64,000 nt of DNA from Lawsonibacter faecis (GCF_014287675.1 NZ_JACOPQ010000002.1:248001-312000), one strand, 5' to 3'; counted from the stretch's first letter, positions 8,607 through 16,482 are shown. Program-made: numbers and translations. The notes: generated by a model from the letters alone, not told the origin.

Positions 8607-10148
8607 ATGAGACGGCTGACCGGCCTGATGCTCTGCCTTCTGCTCCTGCTCTCCGCCTGCGGCACCGCCGGCCCGGTTCTCACACCTACGCCCAGCCCCG
8701 CTCCGGTCCCCCTCCCCTCCTTTGAGGACGTGCTGACCGATTCCAACGCCCGGCACGCCGACATGGTGGACCGCCACCTGGTGGAGGACCTCTCCCCCTA
8801 TCTATGCGAATTCTCCGGAGGCGACCTGAAGGCGGCGGGCTTTACGGAGGAGGAGCTGGCCGCCCTGGTACAGTATGACGCGCTTTACAGCGCCCGCACC
8901 ACCCTCACCGCCGAAGAGGCCGACCGGGACGTGGACTTGCTGTTCCGGCTCTTCCGCTACTGCTTCGCCCTGTACGAGTACTACGGGGGCCGTAAGGCCT
9001 TCGACGCGGCCCGCGCCGCCGTGGAAAAGGATTTGGCGGGACAGCGGTTTATTACAGCCGGGCGGCTGGAGGAGATTCTCTTCACCCGCCTCTCTTTCAT
9101 TACCGACGGCCACTCCTCCCTGAACGGCCGGCCCTTCACACCGCGTCAACGCCTCTACTACAGCGAGGAGGCCGCCTTCCTGCCCGATGGCGCGGGCGGG
9201 TATGTGATCGACGGGGTCCTTCCCGTCCGGCTGACCGCCGTTAACGGCGGCACAGACCTGGAGCACTGGATCGTCCCCTCCATCTCGCCCGGGGGGCGGC
9301 TTGTATGGTACCCCGGCACCCTGGCGCCCTCCGGCGATCCGGCGGTGGAGGCGGTATATACCCTGGAGGACGGTGAGCTGAACCTCACCCTAGCCGAGGC
9401 CCAGCCCTACACGGGCTATGAACGCACGCCCGCCTTCTCCGCCTCCTGGGACGGCGTTCCCACAGTCACCATGCGGGATTTCACCGACGCGGACATCAGA
9501 AATCCGTTTATCGCGACCGGCGCGCCTCTGGCGGAGGAGCCGCTGGCCATTCTGGACCTGCGGGGCAACGGCGGCGGAATGCTGAGCACGGCTTCCGCGT
9601 GGCTCTACGCCTACGGCTGCGGCGGCCTGGCCCCCTTCTGCGGCGATATCGGCGTGTTCCTCTCCACCAGGGCCACATCCTACATCAAGGCCCACGACAC
9701 GCCGCGGCGGCTGCCCTTTTTAAATTATCTCGGCACGCCGGAGCAGTACCATGATAAATTTATGACAGACTATCGGCGCAGGGGCAATTACTCCACCCTG
9801 CACCAGTCCGAGGCGGTGGAGCGGGCGGAAGGCGGCGGCCTGCTCTTCGTCCTCACCGATTCGGCGTCCATGTCCTGCGCCGAGCACCTGGCCGCGGCCC
9901 TCCACGGCCGGGAGAATACGATCTTTGTGGGCACCAATACCAAGGGCGCCCTCCTGGGAGATCCCGGCGTTTTAACGGTGCTGCCCCATTCCGGCATCCG
10001 GGTCCAGCTCAGCGTCTCCCTCTACCTCTATTACGACGGCGAGACCTTTGACGAGACCGTGGGCTTCCACCCCGACCTCTGGGTGGGCGGCGACAGCCTC
10101 GCGCGGGTGGAGGCCCTGATAAGCCACTATGAACTGCAGCAGGAATAA
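8607..10148 (+). CDS. lipoprotein with S41 (C-terminal-processing) peptidase-like domain
   Basis: A 513-residue protein with a signal peptide ending in the lipobox LSAC and a Pro-rich linker, so it is anchored outside the membrane. The C-terminal half resembles the S41 peptidase core. AILDLRGNGGGML matches the DLRgNgGG signature, FVLTDSASMSCAEHLAAAL matches the block that carries the catalytic serine, and VGTNTKGALLG may supply the lysine. No PDZ domain is evident. Whether it cleaves proteins or is a binding relative is unknown. It lies directly behind the DUF3048 lipoprotein. Confidence 0.82.
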   Translation: MRRLTGLMLCLLLLLSACGTAGPVLTPTPSPAPVPLPSFEDVLTDSNARHADMVDRHLVEDLSPYLCEFSGGDLKAAGFTEEELAALVQYDALYSARTTLTAEEADRDVDLLFRLFRYCFALYEYYGGRKAFDAARAAVEKDLAGQRFITAGRLEEILFTRLSFITDGHSSLNGRPFTPRQRLYYSEEAAFLPDGAGGYVIDGVLPVRLTAVNGGTDLEHWIVPSISPGGRLVWYPGTLAPSGDPAVEAVYTLEDGELNLTLAEAQPYTGYERTPAFSASWDGVPTVTMRDFTDADIRNPFIATGAPLAEEPLAILDLRGNGGGMLSTASAWLYAYGCGGLAPFCGDIGVFLSTRATSYIKAHDTPRRLPFLNYLGTPEQYHDKFMTDYRRRGNYSTLHQSEAVERAEGGGLLFVLTDSASMSCAEHLAAALHGRENTIFVGTNTKGALLGDPGVLTVLPHSGIRVQLSVSLYLYYDGETFDETVGFHPDLWVGGDSLARVEALISHYELQQE

Positions 10149-10161
10149 GGAGGGGTTTAAA

Positions 10162-10198
10162 AGCGGCCCCCCGCCGGCAGTGCCGGCGGGGGGCCGCT
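10162..10198. terminator. long hairpin between convergent genes
   Basis: Eighteen bases (AGCGGCCCCCCGCCGGCA) are repeated in inverse orientation around a single G. It separates the S41-like lipoprotein gene from sepF, which run toward each other, and may serve both. Confidence 0.8.
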
Positions 10199-10210
10199 CT
10201 CTGCTTGTTT

Positions 10211-10621
10211 TCAAAAGCCGAACGCCCGGTCGTACTCCCAGTCGTCCGGCGCCTCGGTCTCGCCGTCCAGAATGTCCACGCCGGATGGCGCAAGGAGATA
10301 CGCCTTACAGGCTACCTGCAGCATCCGCCCGTCCCGGGCGTAGGCCGAGCCGCTGAGGAAGTCCACGATCCGGCGGTTGGCCTCCGGAGGGACCTCCTCC
10401 AGGTCCAGCAGGACGGTGTACCCCTCGCAGAGGTAGTCGGCAATTCTGCCCGCCTCCACATAGCGGTCCGGGCGCACCAGCACCACCTTGCCCGCGCCGG
10501 AGTAGACTGGGGGAGAAGGCGAACGGGCCTCCTCACCCTCCGGCCCGCCGGTGAGGGCGTCATATTCATCCTCAATCGGCTCGCCCAAAACCAGGTCTTT
10601 CAGCTTGGTCCAGAGTCCCAT
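10211..10621 (-). CDS. sepF: cell division protein SepF
   Basis: SepF polymerises into rings that tie FtsZ to the membrane at the septum. The protein has a short amphipathic N-terminus (MGLWTKLKDLVLG) for membrane contact, an acidic linker, and the SepF core from about residue 45 (KVVLVRPDRYVEAGRIADYL through VDFLSGSAYARDG). The start at 10621 is chosen because AGGAGG lies seven bases ahead; an ATG six bases earlier is too close to that site. It sits alone, away from the usual ylm division cluster. Confidence 0.93.
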   Translation of the reverse strand: MGLWTKLKDLVLGEPIEDEYDALTGGPEGEEARSPSPPVYSGAGKVVLVRPDRYVEAGRIADYLCEGYTVLLDLEEVPPEANRRIVDFLSGSAYARDGRMLQVACKAYLLAPSGVDILDGETEAPDDWEYDRAFGF

Positions 10622-10691
10622 TTCCATCCCTCCTGCCGCTCTTGGTCTTTTCATTATAGCGAAAGTGGTTCCGCTTTACAAGAGTATTTTG

Positions 10692-10741
10692 GTAAAAAAC
10701 AGCCCGGGACGGGGAATTTCGGCAAATTCCACGTCCCGGGC
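10692..10741 (-). terminator. intrinsic terminator of the MerR gene
   Basis: GCCCGGGACG and its complement flank a smaller inner stem (GAATTT with AAATTC). On the minus strand the hairpin is followed by GTTTTTTACC, the U run. Confidence 0.85.
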
Positions 10742-10761
10742 CGCTTCTTTTCAGATACACC

Positions 10762-11565
10762 CTAGATATGCTTCACCGGGAACTGAAGCTCCGTCAGGTA
10801 TTCCGCCGGGTCCTCCTTGTTCCAGCAGCCGTCGATATAGCACTCGCGGGCCGTATCAACGCACCGGTAGCCGTTCTGCTCCAGCCAGTTCATGGCGAAG
10901 GCATAGGCCTCGCCCAGTTTCTCGTAGCTGCCCCTGTGGTAGACGCACACCGCCTGGACGGCGGGCATGGTCTTGAACTTGATGGCGTCGGTCTCCCTGC
11001 CCACGGAGGTGACCGCCTGGGCGTACATCAGCCCCACGTCCTTCTCCTTGTACTCGTGGTCCACGTAGGAGACGAAGCTGTAGTCGGGCTGCGCGCATTT
11101 GAGGGTGGGATTGGCGGCGGCGCACTCCGCGCCGGCCTGGGTGACGAACTCGCTCAGGCTGGCGTAGCTGGGGATGACCCCCTCCTTGTAGAACACGATA
11201 CAGCTGGGAATGTCCCTGATAACGGCCTGATACTCCATGAAAATATCCTCCTGGCGTAAAATAGATTCCAGGCGGGCGAGACGGCCCCGGGCCAGCGTGA
11301 TTTCCCACCGCATCTCCTCCCGCCGCCGCTCCAGAACGGCGGCGCCGTCCTGTCCGGACAGGACGGCGGAGACCTCGTCGATGGACAATCCGGCCTGGCG
11401 CAGGGCGACGATGCGCTGGAGGGGCACGAGCTGCGCCGTGGTGTAGAGCCGGTAGCCGGTGTCCGGGTCCACCCGGGCGGGCTTGAGCAGCCCCACCTCG
11501 TCGTAGTACCGCAGCGCGGCCACCGTCACCTTTGACAGCTGTGAGAATGCCCCTATCCTGTGCAT
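10762..11565 (-). CDS. MerR-family regulator with GyrI-like effector domain
   Basis: A 267-residue transcription factor of the BmrR type. The N-terminal MerR helix-turn-helix is plain (IGAFSQLSKVTVAALRYYDEVGLLKP, residues 4-29), followed by a coiled-coil dimer helix to about residue 115. A C-terminal GyrI/AraC-effector-like domain (residues 120-267) usually binds hydrophobic cations or drugs. The start follows AAAGGA. The promoter 30 bases upstream has the 19-base spacer and dyad typical of MerR control, so it is probably autoregulated. No efflux gene is adjacent. Confidence 0.92.
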   Translation of the reverse strand: MHRIGAFSQLSKVTVAALRYYDEVGLLKPARVDPDTGYRLYTTAQLVPLQRIVALRQAGLSIDEVSAVLSGQDGAAVLERRREEMRWEITLARGRLARLESILRQEDIFMEYQAVIRDIPSCIVFYKEGVIPSYASLSEFVTQAGAECAAANPTLKCAQPDYSFVSYVDHEYKEKDVGLMYAQAVTSVGRETDAIKFKTMPAVQAVCVYHRGSYEKLGEAYAFAMNWLEQNGYRCVDTARECYIDGCWNKEDPAEYLTELQFPVKHI

Positions 11566-11595
11566 AGTTCCACGTCCTTTCCGCCTGGTGAGACC

Positions 11596-11626
11596 AGAAT
11601 AGACCCTCGTGCAGCATGAGAGTCAA
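11596..11626 (-). promoter_or_regulatory. MerR-type promoter and operator
   Basis: On the minus strand TTGACT (11621-11626) and TATTCT (11596-11601) are separated by 19 bases, the overlong spacer characteristic of MerR-activated promoters. A dyad GACTCTC-N9-GAGGGTC (6 of 7 positions symmetrical, 11602-11624) fills the spacer. It lies directly upstream of the MerR gene. Confidence 0.8.
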
Positions 11627-11652
11627 GGGGAATTTTCAAAAAAGTGCTTCTT

Positions 11653-12147
11653 TTATTCCACGGTCGCCCGCGCCGCCCGTTCCCCCCGCGCCGGGAAATT
11701 GCTCTTTCCCGTCACCTCGTCCAGGCTGAGCTTCCAAATGCCGGTCCGGGGCAGGCTGCGCCGGACCTCCCGCCCGAAAAGCTCCATATCCTCCGGGCAG
11801 TACTTGAGGCACAGGCGGCGCAGGGCCTCCACCATCTCCCCCTCCTCCGTCACCTCGCTGGCCCGGCCGAAGGCCACGGCGGACTCGTAGTAGGTGGTAA
11901 AGCGCCCTGCGGGCACCTGCGCGTCCCCCACAAAGGTCATGCACACCCGGGGCTCACCCCGCATGGCGTCCAGCTTACGGCCCTCCAGGGCGCAGTGGAA
12001 GTAAATATGGTCGTCCCACCGCACGGGAGAGAGGGGCACACAGTAGGGCGCGCCGTCCTCCCCCGTCACGGCCAGCACCATATGGGCCGATTTGTCAATG
12101 ATGGAAAGGGCGAATTCCCGCGTCTTTTCCCGCTCTCTGCGTCTCAT
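11653..12147 (-). CDS. pyridoxamine 5'-phosphate oxidase-like flavoprotein (NimA-like)
   Basis: A 164-residue split-barrel FMN-binding protein of the PNPOx-like/nitroimidazole-resistance group. Supporting segments are AVTGEDGAPYCVPLSPVRWDD, IYFHCALEGRKLDAM and VCMTFVGDAQV, followed by FTTYYESAVAFGRASEV. The substrate cannot be assigned. The start at 12147 is set by GGAGGAGG upstream; the open frame extends further but without a ribosome site. Confidence 0.88.
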   Translation of the reverse strand: MRRREREKTREFALSIIDKSAHMVLAVTGEDGAPYCVPLSPVRWDDHIYFHCALEGRKLDAMRGEPRVCMTFVGDAQVPAGRFTTYYESAVAFGRASEVTEEGEMVEALRRLCLKYCPEDMELFGREVRRSLPRTGIWKLSLDEVTGKSNFPARGERAARATVE

Positions 12148-12255
12148 ATCCAGTCCTCCTCCGCCGTTATGGACTCTATCATAAGTCATCCGGGCGGCGG
12201 ACGCAAGCCCCTTGCGCGGGAAACGCACTCCCGACGCGGCGGAGCCGGGCCCTCC

Positions 12256-12822
12256 CTACGCCCGGATATGGACCAGCGCGGGCGGAACGCGCCGCACCAC
12301 CCCGGAGGCAAAGCCGGCGTCCCTGACCCAGGGCTCCGCCTCCGCCCGCGTGAGCACTACCGGCATACGGTCGTGGACGCCGTCCATGCTCCCATTTGCC
12401 GCGGTGGTGAGTATGACGCATTTCTCCTGCCCGGCGAAGTCATTCCACAGCCCGGCCAGATAGAGGGCCCTGTCCCCCGGCAGATTGAAGCGGTACTTCC
12501 GCTTTTTCCCCTCCCCGTCCGCTCCCCACTCGAAAAAACCCGTGGTCGGCACAACGCAGCGCCGCTCCGCCAGCGATTTGCGGAACATGGGCCGCTCCCC
12601 CGCCGTCTCGCTCCGGGCGTTGATAATACTGCCCGGCTTGTCCCCGAACCGGGGGTAGCCCCACACCATGGGCCGGGGCGCCAGCCCGCCGGCAAATCCG
12701 GCCAGCACGGGCACGGCGTTGGTGGGGAAGATTTCCCCCGTCTTCACACGGTCCTGGACCTGCCGCACAATCCGCTCAATTTCCGCGCTCTCCGCCGGGT
12801 CCAGCTGATAGCGTCCGCACAT
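12256..12822 (-). CDS. SOS response-associated peptidase (SRAP/YedK family)
   Basis: A 188-residue SRAP-domain protein. Family members bind abasic sites in single-stranded DNA through the N-terminal cysteine, exposed by removal of Met1. Visible active-site parts are MCGRY (Cys2), the Asn in INARSET, the Glu in TGFFEW and the His in GVHDRMPVVL. The start follows GAGGTG. It is divergent from a Y-family polymerase, a common SOS pairing, and a LexA-type box lies between them. Confidence 0.94.
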   Translation of the reverse strand: MCGRYQLDPAESAEIERIVRQVQDRVKTGEIFPTNAVPVLAGFAGGLAPRPMVWGYPRFGDKPGSIINARSETAGERPMFRKSLAERRCVVPTTGFFEWGADGEGKKRKYRFNLPGDRALYLAGLWNDFAGQEKCVILTTAANGSMDGVHDRMPVVLTRAEAEPWVRDAGFASGVVRRVPPALVHIRA

Positions 12823-12964
12823 AAAAATCACCTCTGCCTTAGATTTTGTCCGGTCAAAGCGCCGCCGCGCCCTTTGAGGACTGACTTCAGTATGCCGCGT
12901 CCTCCGGCAACTTACCAATACTTACTCGTAGATATTTTACCCGCCTGCGCCATATACTCTTACC

Positions 12965-12978
12965 AGAACATTTGTTTG
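12965..12978 (+). promoter_or_regulatory. LexA/DinR (SOS) box
   Basis: AGAACATTTGTTTG matches the Gram-positive LexA box CGAACRNRYGTTYG at 12 of 14 positions. It lies 12 bases before the polymerase start and just after a TATACT -10-like element at 12953-12958, a good place for repression of the polymerase gene. Confidence 0.65.
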
Positions 12979-12989
12979 GTGGTGTACTT

Positions 12990-14255
12990 ATGGAGCGGGT
13001 CATCCTGCACTCGGATCTCAACAATTTTTATGCCTCAGCGGAGTGCCGGGACAACCCGGAGCTGCGCGGCAGGCCTGTGGCGGTCTGCGGCGACCCCGCG
13101 GCGCGGCACGGCATTGTCCTGGCCAAGTCCCAGGAGGCCAAGCGGTGCGGCGTGAAGACCGGGCAGGCCGTCTGGCAGGCCCGTGAGCGGTGCCGGGACC
13201 TCGTGGTCGTCCCGCCCCGCTACGACCGCTACCTGGAGCTCTCCGCGGCGGTCAGGGACATCTATATCTCCTATACCGACCGCGTGGAGCCCTTCGGGCT
13301 GGACGAGTGCTGGCTGGACGTGGGCGGCAGCGCCGGGCTCTTCGGACCGGGCAAGGCCATCGCGGACGACATCCGCGCCCGGATTCGGCGGGAGCTGGGC
13401 CTTACCGCTTCGGTGGGGGTGTCCTTCAACAAGGTCTTCGCCAAGCTGGGCAGCGACTATCGGAAGCCCGACGCCACCACCCTCATCACACAGGAGAATT
13501 ACCGCTCCGTGGTGTGGGCGCTGCCGGTCTCCGACCTGCTCTACGTCGGTCCGGCCACCACCCGCAAGCTGAGCAGGTACGGGGTATACACCATCGGCCA
13601 GCTTGCGCAGTCCAGCCTGGAGTTTCTCCACACGCTCCTGGGCAAGGTCGGCGTGATGCTCTGGCAGTTCGCCAACGGGCAGGACGGCGCCGGGGTCGCC
13701 CCCTATTATGCCGTCCCGCCGGTCAAGACCATCGGCAACAGCACCACCGCCCCGCGGGACCTGGAGAGCGACGACGACGTTAAAATCACGCTGTACGCCC
13801 TGTGCGACAGCGTCGCCGCCCGGCTCCGGGAGCAGCGCAGCATGTGCAGCGCCGTCCAAATCGGCATCCGGGACACCGGCCTGCTGTGGTACGAGCGGCA
13901 GGCGCAGCTCCTGCGCCCGGCCTGCGACTCCACCAGCCTCTTCCAGGCCGCCTTCGCCCTGTTTGCAGGCAACCGCCCCCGGTACGCGGTGCGCAGCCTG
14001 TCCGTGCGCGCCCTCGGCCTCTCCCTGGCGGACGAGGCGCCCCAGCTCTCGTTTCTGCCGGAGGAGGCGAGGCGGCTCAGGCGCACCGACCTGGAGGAGG
14101 CCGTGGACCGCATCCGCGGCAAATACGGCTACGGGAGTCTCCGCCGGTGCATCATGCTCACCGATCCGGCCCTGGACCTGGACGCGAAGGGGACCAACAT
14201 CGTGCATCCCATCGGCTTCCTCGGCACCATGGCCGAGAGCGCCCGGAGCCATTGA
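12990..14255 (+). CDS. Y-family DNA polymerase (DinB/Pol IV-like)
   Basis: A translesion polymerase of 421 residues. Catalytic acids are seen in ILHSDLNNFYASAE (first Asp) and GLDECWLDVGG (Asp-Glu pair). A helix-hairpin-helix thumb region (LLYVGPATTRKLSRYGVYTIGQLA) and a little-finger domain follow. A QLSFLP segment near the end resembles a beta-clamp-binding peptide. The start at 12990 is preferred to 12972, because the earlier ATG falls within the LexA-type box. Regulation by DNA damage is inferred from that box. Confidence 0.93.
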   Translation: MERVILHSDLNNFYASAECRDNPELRGRPVAVCGDPAARHGIVLAKSQEAKRCGVKTGQAVWQARERCRDLVVVPPRYDRYLELSAAVRDIYISYTDRVEPFGLDECWLDVGGSAGLFGPGKAIADDIRARIRRELGLTASVGVSFNKVFAKLGSDYRKPDATTLITQENYRSVVWALPVSDLLYVGPATTRKLSRYGVYTIGQLAQSSLEFLHTLLGKVGVMLWQFANGQDGAGVAPYYAVPPVKTIGNSTTAPRDLESDDDVKITLYALCDSVAARLREQRSMCSAVQIGIRDTGLLWYERQAQLLRPACDSTSLFQAAFALFAGNRPRYAVRSLSVRALGLSLADEAPQLSFLPEEARRLRRTDLEEAVDRIRGKYGYGSLRRCIMLTDPALDLDAKGTNIVHPIGFLGTMAESARSH

Positions 14256-14272
14256 CAGGCCCCGGGCGCCCC

Positions 14273-14542
14273 TTATTTCAGAAGGTCAGCGTGCTCCGGG
14301 TGCTCCCCGAACCACTTCACCGCATAGGAGCAGGTGGCACGGGCCTTCCGGCCCTCCGCGCGGAGCCGGCTCACGGCCTCCTCCATCAGGCGGCCCGCCA
14401 CGCCCTGCCCCCTCAGCGAAGGGTCCACAAAGGTATGGTTGATGTCCGCCCTGCCGGCCGCCTCGGGGAACGTGACCTGCGCAAGCACGCTGCCGTCTTC
14501 CCCCAGTACATAGACCCGCCCTGTCTCGTGATGAAACTCCAT
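14273..14542 (-). CDS. small GNAT-family N-acetyltransferase (YidJ-like)
   Basis: An 89-residue minimal GNAT fold. The acetyl-CoA pyrophosphate loop is seen in FVDPSLRGQGVAGRLMEEAV, and the C-terminal CSYAVKWFGEHPEHADLL segment is typical of this compact subgroup. The start has GGGAGGAG eight bases upstream. The polymerase gene ends 18 bases away on the other strand. Confidence 0.88.
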   Translation of the reverse strand: MEFHHETGRVYVLGEDGSVLAQVTFPEAAGRADINHTFVDPSLRGQGVAGRLMEEAVSRLRAEGRKARATCSYAVKWFGEHPEHADLLK

Positions 14543-14659
14543 TTTGCCGCTCCTCCCTGTGGCTGCGGTTTTCCGCGCCAAATTTATGTCCCTATGATAG
14601 CATATCCGTCTATATTATGGTAGTATAGTGGTCAGCCCATGCAGAAAGGACGCTTTGTC

Positions 14660-15250
14660 GTGAAGGAAATAAAAATACAGCGGCTTCCCGCCACCAGATC
14701 TCCCGCCCCGCAGAGCAGACCCCGGCAGACAAAGGACGGGGCGCCCATCGTGGAGCGCCTTGAGCAGTTGGCCCGTGAGCTCTATGAGTGGGGCAGGAGG
14801 CCCGACAGGACGCTCCCCGCACTGCCGGAGATCAGCTCCGAGGGTTTCTTGCGCCAGTATGCCTCCTCCTTTGATCTGCAGGACTACCGGCGGCGGCTTT
14901 ACGACGTCATGCAGGCCATGTTCCCGCCCGCGCAGATGCTCTTTGTGGCCGATCCCGCCCGCTGCTTTGAATCCCGCTGCTCGGAGGTCATGATACGGCG
15001 CAAGCCGGTGGAGGAGCGCGTCTACTGGAAGCGGGAAATCGTGTCTGTGAAAAAAGGCGTCTGGCTCCCCGGCTACCGGGGCCCCATCGATACGGACGGC
15101 TGGCACGCCGACCCGCTCCGGCCTGTCTATGAGTACGAGCTTTCCGTCGCCACGGCCTATCTGTTTACGTCGGTGGCAAACGAGCTGAAGTACCCCGCCG
15201 CCCTCTTCTATGCCGCGCCCGGCTGGCCGCTGGCCATCCGGATACGATAA
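14660..15250 (+). CDS. hypothetical protein
   Basis: A protein of about 196 residues that I do not recognise. It has a basic, Pro/Arg-rich N-terminus, then a charged mixed helix/strand region (residues 40-190) without signal peptide or membrane helix. Two starts are possible: the GTG at 14660, with AAAGGA nine bases upstream (chosen), or an ATG at 14639 lacking a ribosome site. It is the last intact host gene before the prophage. Confidence 0.6.
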   Translation: MKEIKIQRLPATRSPAPQSRPRQTKDGAPIVERLEQLARELYEWGRRPDRTLPALPEISSEGFLRQYASSFDLQDYRRRLYDVMQAMFPPAQMLFVADPARCFESRCSEVMIRRKPVEERVYWKREIVSVKKGVWLPGYRGPIDTDGWHADPLRPVYEYELSVATAYLFTSVANELKYPAALFYAAPGWPLAIRIR

Positions 15251-15563
15251 TACCGTGGAGGGAGCGCCCGGGCATATGATAATAATGAAAGCCGCCCTGT
15301 TCACTGTCATTTCCCGCTCCCGGTCCCGTTTTGTGGGGGCTTTTCTCTTTTCCGGCCTCTATGATATGCGCTGAAGCGCCGCCGTGCAGACCCTCCCCGC
15401 ACCAAACCCCGCCTCCTTCATAGAATGGCATGAGGGGTGTCGAGCCCTTCCCACGAAAACCCTTTACTACTCTTTTGGGAGGTATTGCAATGCCTGAAAA
15501 GGTCATGCCAGGCCCCGTGCAGGATAATGCCTGTATCCGTGAGGCCGTGTGCATTCACACCAA

Positions 15564-15609
15564 GAAGATTTTCGATTCGTGCCGCGAGGAAGATATAACG
15601 TCTTATAGG
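15564..15609 (+). other. attL: left prophage-host junction
   Basis: Host sequence to the left joins phage sequence to the right at the shared core GCGA (15584-15587). The phage arm after the core (AGGAAGATATAACG then CTTATAG) is one half of the attP dyad; the other half lies at attR. Confidence 0.8.
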
Positions 15610-15610
15610 A

Positions 15611-15650
15611 AGAGCAGCCCAGGGCATGACCCCGGGCTGCTCTTATTTTT
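15611..15650 (+). terminator. terminator at the prophage left end
   Basis: AGAGCAGCCC and its complement (15634-15643) enclose a 14-base loop and are followed by TATTTTT. It would stop transcripts of the truncated host gene from entering the prophage. It overlaps the 3' end of the opposing XRE gene. Confidence 0.8.
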
Positions 15651-15852
15651 CTGGCACATACTCCATAATATCGCCGGGCTGGCACTGTAGATACTCGCAA
15701 AGGCTTTCCAAGGAGCGGGTATCCACATGCCCCTCCCCTTTGCGCATCTTCTCCAATGTAGCCACACCCACTACTTTATCCCGGCGTAGAGTGTACATCG
15801 TCATTTTTTTTGCCTCTAACATTGTAAACAGCTTATCATACCTCATTGGCAC
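15643..15852 (-). CDS. small XRE/Cro-like repressor at the prophage left end
   Basis: A 69-residue helix-turn-helix protein of the Cro/CI type (YDKLFTMLEAKKMTMYTLRR, then VGVATLEKMRKGEG as turn and recognition helix, and SLESLCEYLQCQPGDIMEYV at the end). The start is a GTG at 15852; an ATG two codons later is the alternative. Three operator-like repeats lie directly upstream, so it probably controls its own and the divergent promoter. Confidence 0.85.
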   Translation of the reverse strand: MPMRYDKLFTMLEAKKMTMYTLRRDKVVGVATLEKMRKGEGHVDTRSLESLCEYLQCQPGDIMEYVPEK

Positions 15853-15891
15853 AATATCACATCCTTCTATTGATACTATATCAAAATATAT

Positions 15892-15974
15892 GTACTATTT
15901 CTAGTGTAATCTTACGCAGAATTATACACTAAAGTTTGTACATAACATGCATTGATATGTACTAAAGCTAGTGT
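15892..15974. promoter_or_regulatory. triple operator array
   Basis: Three copies of a 16-base site occur: GTACTATTTCTAGTGT (15892-15907), an inverted copy ACACTAAAGTTTGTAC (15926-15941) and GTACTAAAGCTAGTGT (15959-15974). Centres are 34 and 33 bases apart, close to three helical turns. The third copy fills the spacer of the rightward promoter; the middle one overlaps a leftward TATAAT at 15921-15926. Confidence 0.7.
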
Positions 15975-15980
15975 TATAAT
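15952..15980 (+). promoter_or_regulatory. rightward promoter overlapped by operator 3
   Basis: TTGATA (15952-15957), 17 bases, TATAAT (15975-15980). Binding at the third operator copy would block it. The transcript would begin with AGGAGGGG and a five-codon ORF (ATG at 16005, stop at 16019-16021), a possible leader peptide. Confidence 0.75.
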
Positions 15981-16018
15981 ATAATTGTCAGGAGGGGAAA
16001 CCCAATGACAACGGCACC

Positions 16019-16048
16019 TTGACAACCGAATATCCGGCACCGTATAAT
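16019..16048 (+). promoter_or_regulatory. second rightward promoter
   Basis: TTGACA (16019-16024), an 18-base spacer and TATAAT (16043-16048), 21 bases before the coiled-coil gene. Its spacer holds ATATCCGGCACCGT (16030-16043), which recurs inverted at 16322-16335. Confidence 0.75.
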
Positions 16049-16068
16049 AACAACACGAGGTGATACGC

Positions 16069-16305
16069 ATGACAAACGAAGAGAAGATTTTAGAAATGCT
16101 TGCATCTATGCAAAAGGATATTTCTAGCATAAAAGAGGACGTAACGGAACTGAAGGATGACGTAACGGAGCTAAAGGATGACGTAGCAGAACTAAAGGAG
16201 TACGCAACAGAAACCCGTGAGGGTGTGAACAAGGTAGCTGAGTGGGCAGACAATGCGGGTTTCCTCCTGAAAATTCCTTTTTCCAAGCCCGCGTCCGGGC
16301 AGTAA
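16069..16305 (+). CDS. small coiled-coil protein
   Basis: A 78-residue acidic protein. After a short helix (TNEEKILEMLASMQKDI) come three near-identical heptads (DVTELKD, DVTELKD, DVAELKE) encoded by a 21-base tandem repeat, so a parallel coiled coil is likely. The tail is WADNAGFLLKIPFSKP. Function unknown; similar short coiled-coil proteins are common in clostridial mobile elements. GAGGTG is six bases before the ATG. Confidence 0.75.
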   Translation: MTNEEKILEMLASMQKDISSIKEDVTELKDDVTELKDDVAELKEYATETREGVNKVAEWADNAGFLLKIPFSKPASGQ

Positions 16306-16317
16306 CTACATAGCTTG

Positions 16318-16357
16318 ACAGACGGTGCCGGATATCCGCTGCCGTCTGTTTTGTTTA
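16318..16357 (+). terminator. terminator of the coiled-coil gene
   Basis: ACAGACGG and CCGTCTGT form a stem followed by TTTTGTTT. The loop contains ACGGTGCCGGATAT, the inverted copy of the sequence in the upstream promoter spacer. Confidence 0.8.
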
Positions 16358-16482
16358 TCGAATAAAAGTGCCCCGGCCAGCTTGACGGAGCTGCCCGAGG
16401 CGAGCCGCCAGCAGAAGAACAACCAACCACCAGAGGCAAGGCCATTATAACACAGCCTAGCCTCCCACAACAAGGAGGAGCA

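Larger units (their letters stand above)
15490..15690 (+). pseudogene. 5' fragment of the host gene split by the prophage
   Basis: GGGAGG seven bases before the ATG starts a frame encoding MPEKVMPGPVQ, then VCIHTKKIFDSCR at residues 21-32. After base 15587 the frame runs into phage DNA and stops at 15690. The first 32 codons fit exactly onto the frame that resumes at 56707, giving CRDKDCIEDLR across the junction. The joined protein would have 279 residues. I recognise the family only as a conserved cysteine-rich clostridial protein of unknown function. In the lysogen only a 66-residue chimeric peptide can be made here. Confidence 0.8.

Noticed and set aside
13035..14252. 405-codon minus-strand frame opposite the Y-family polymerase
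   Set aside because: Shadow of a GC-rich gene; composition Gly/Val/Pro/His-rich with no domain.
15251..15489. Sporulation-type promoter before the split host gene
   Set aside because: CATATGATA near 15273 resembles a sigma-K/E -10, but no -35 lies at the right distance, so I do not claim it.
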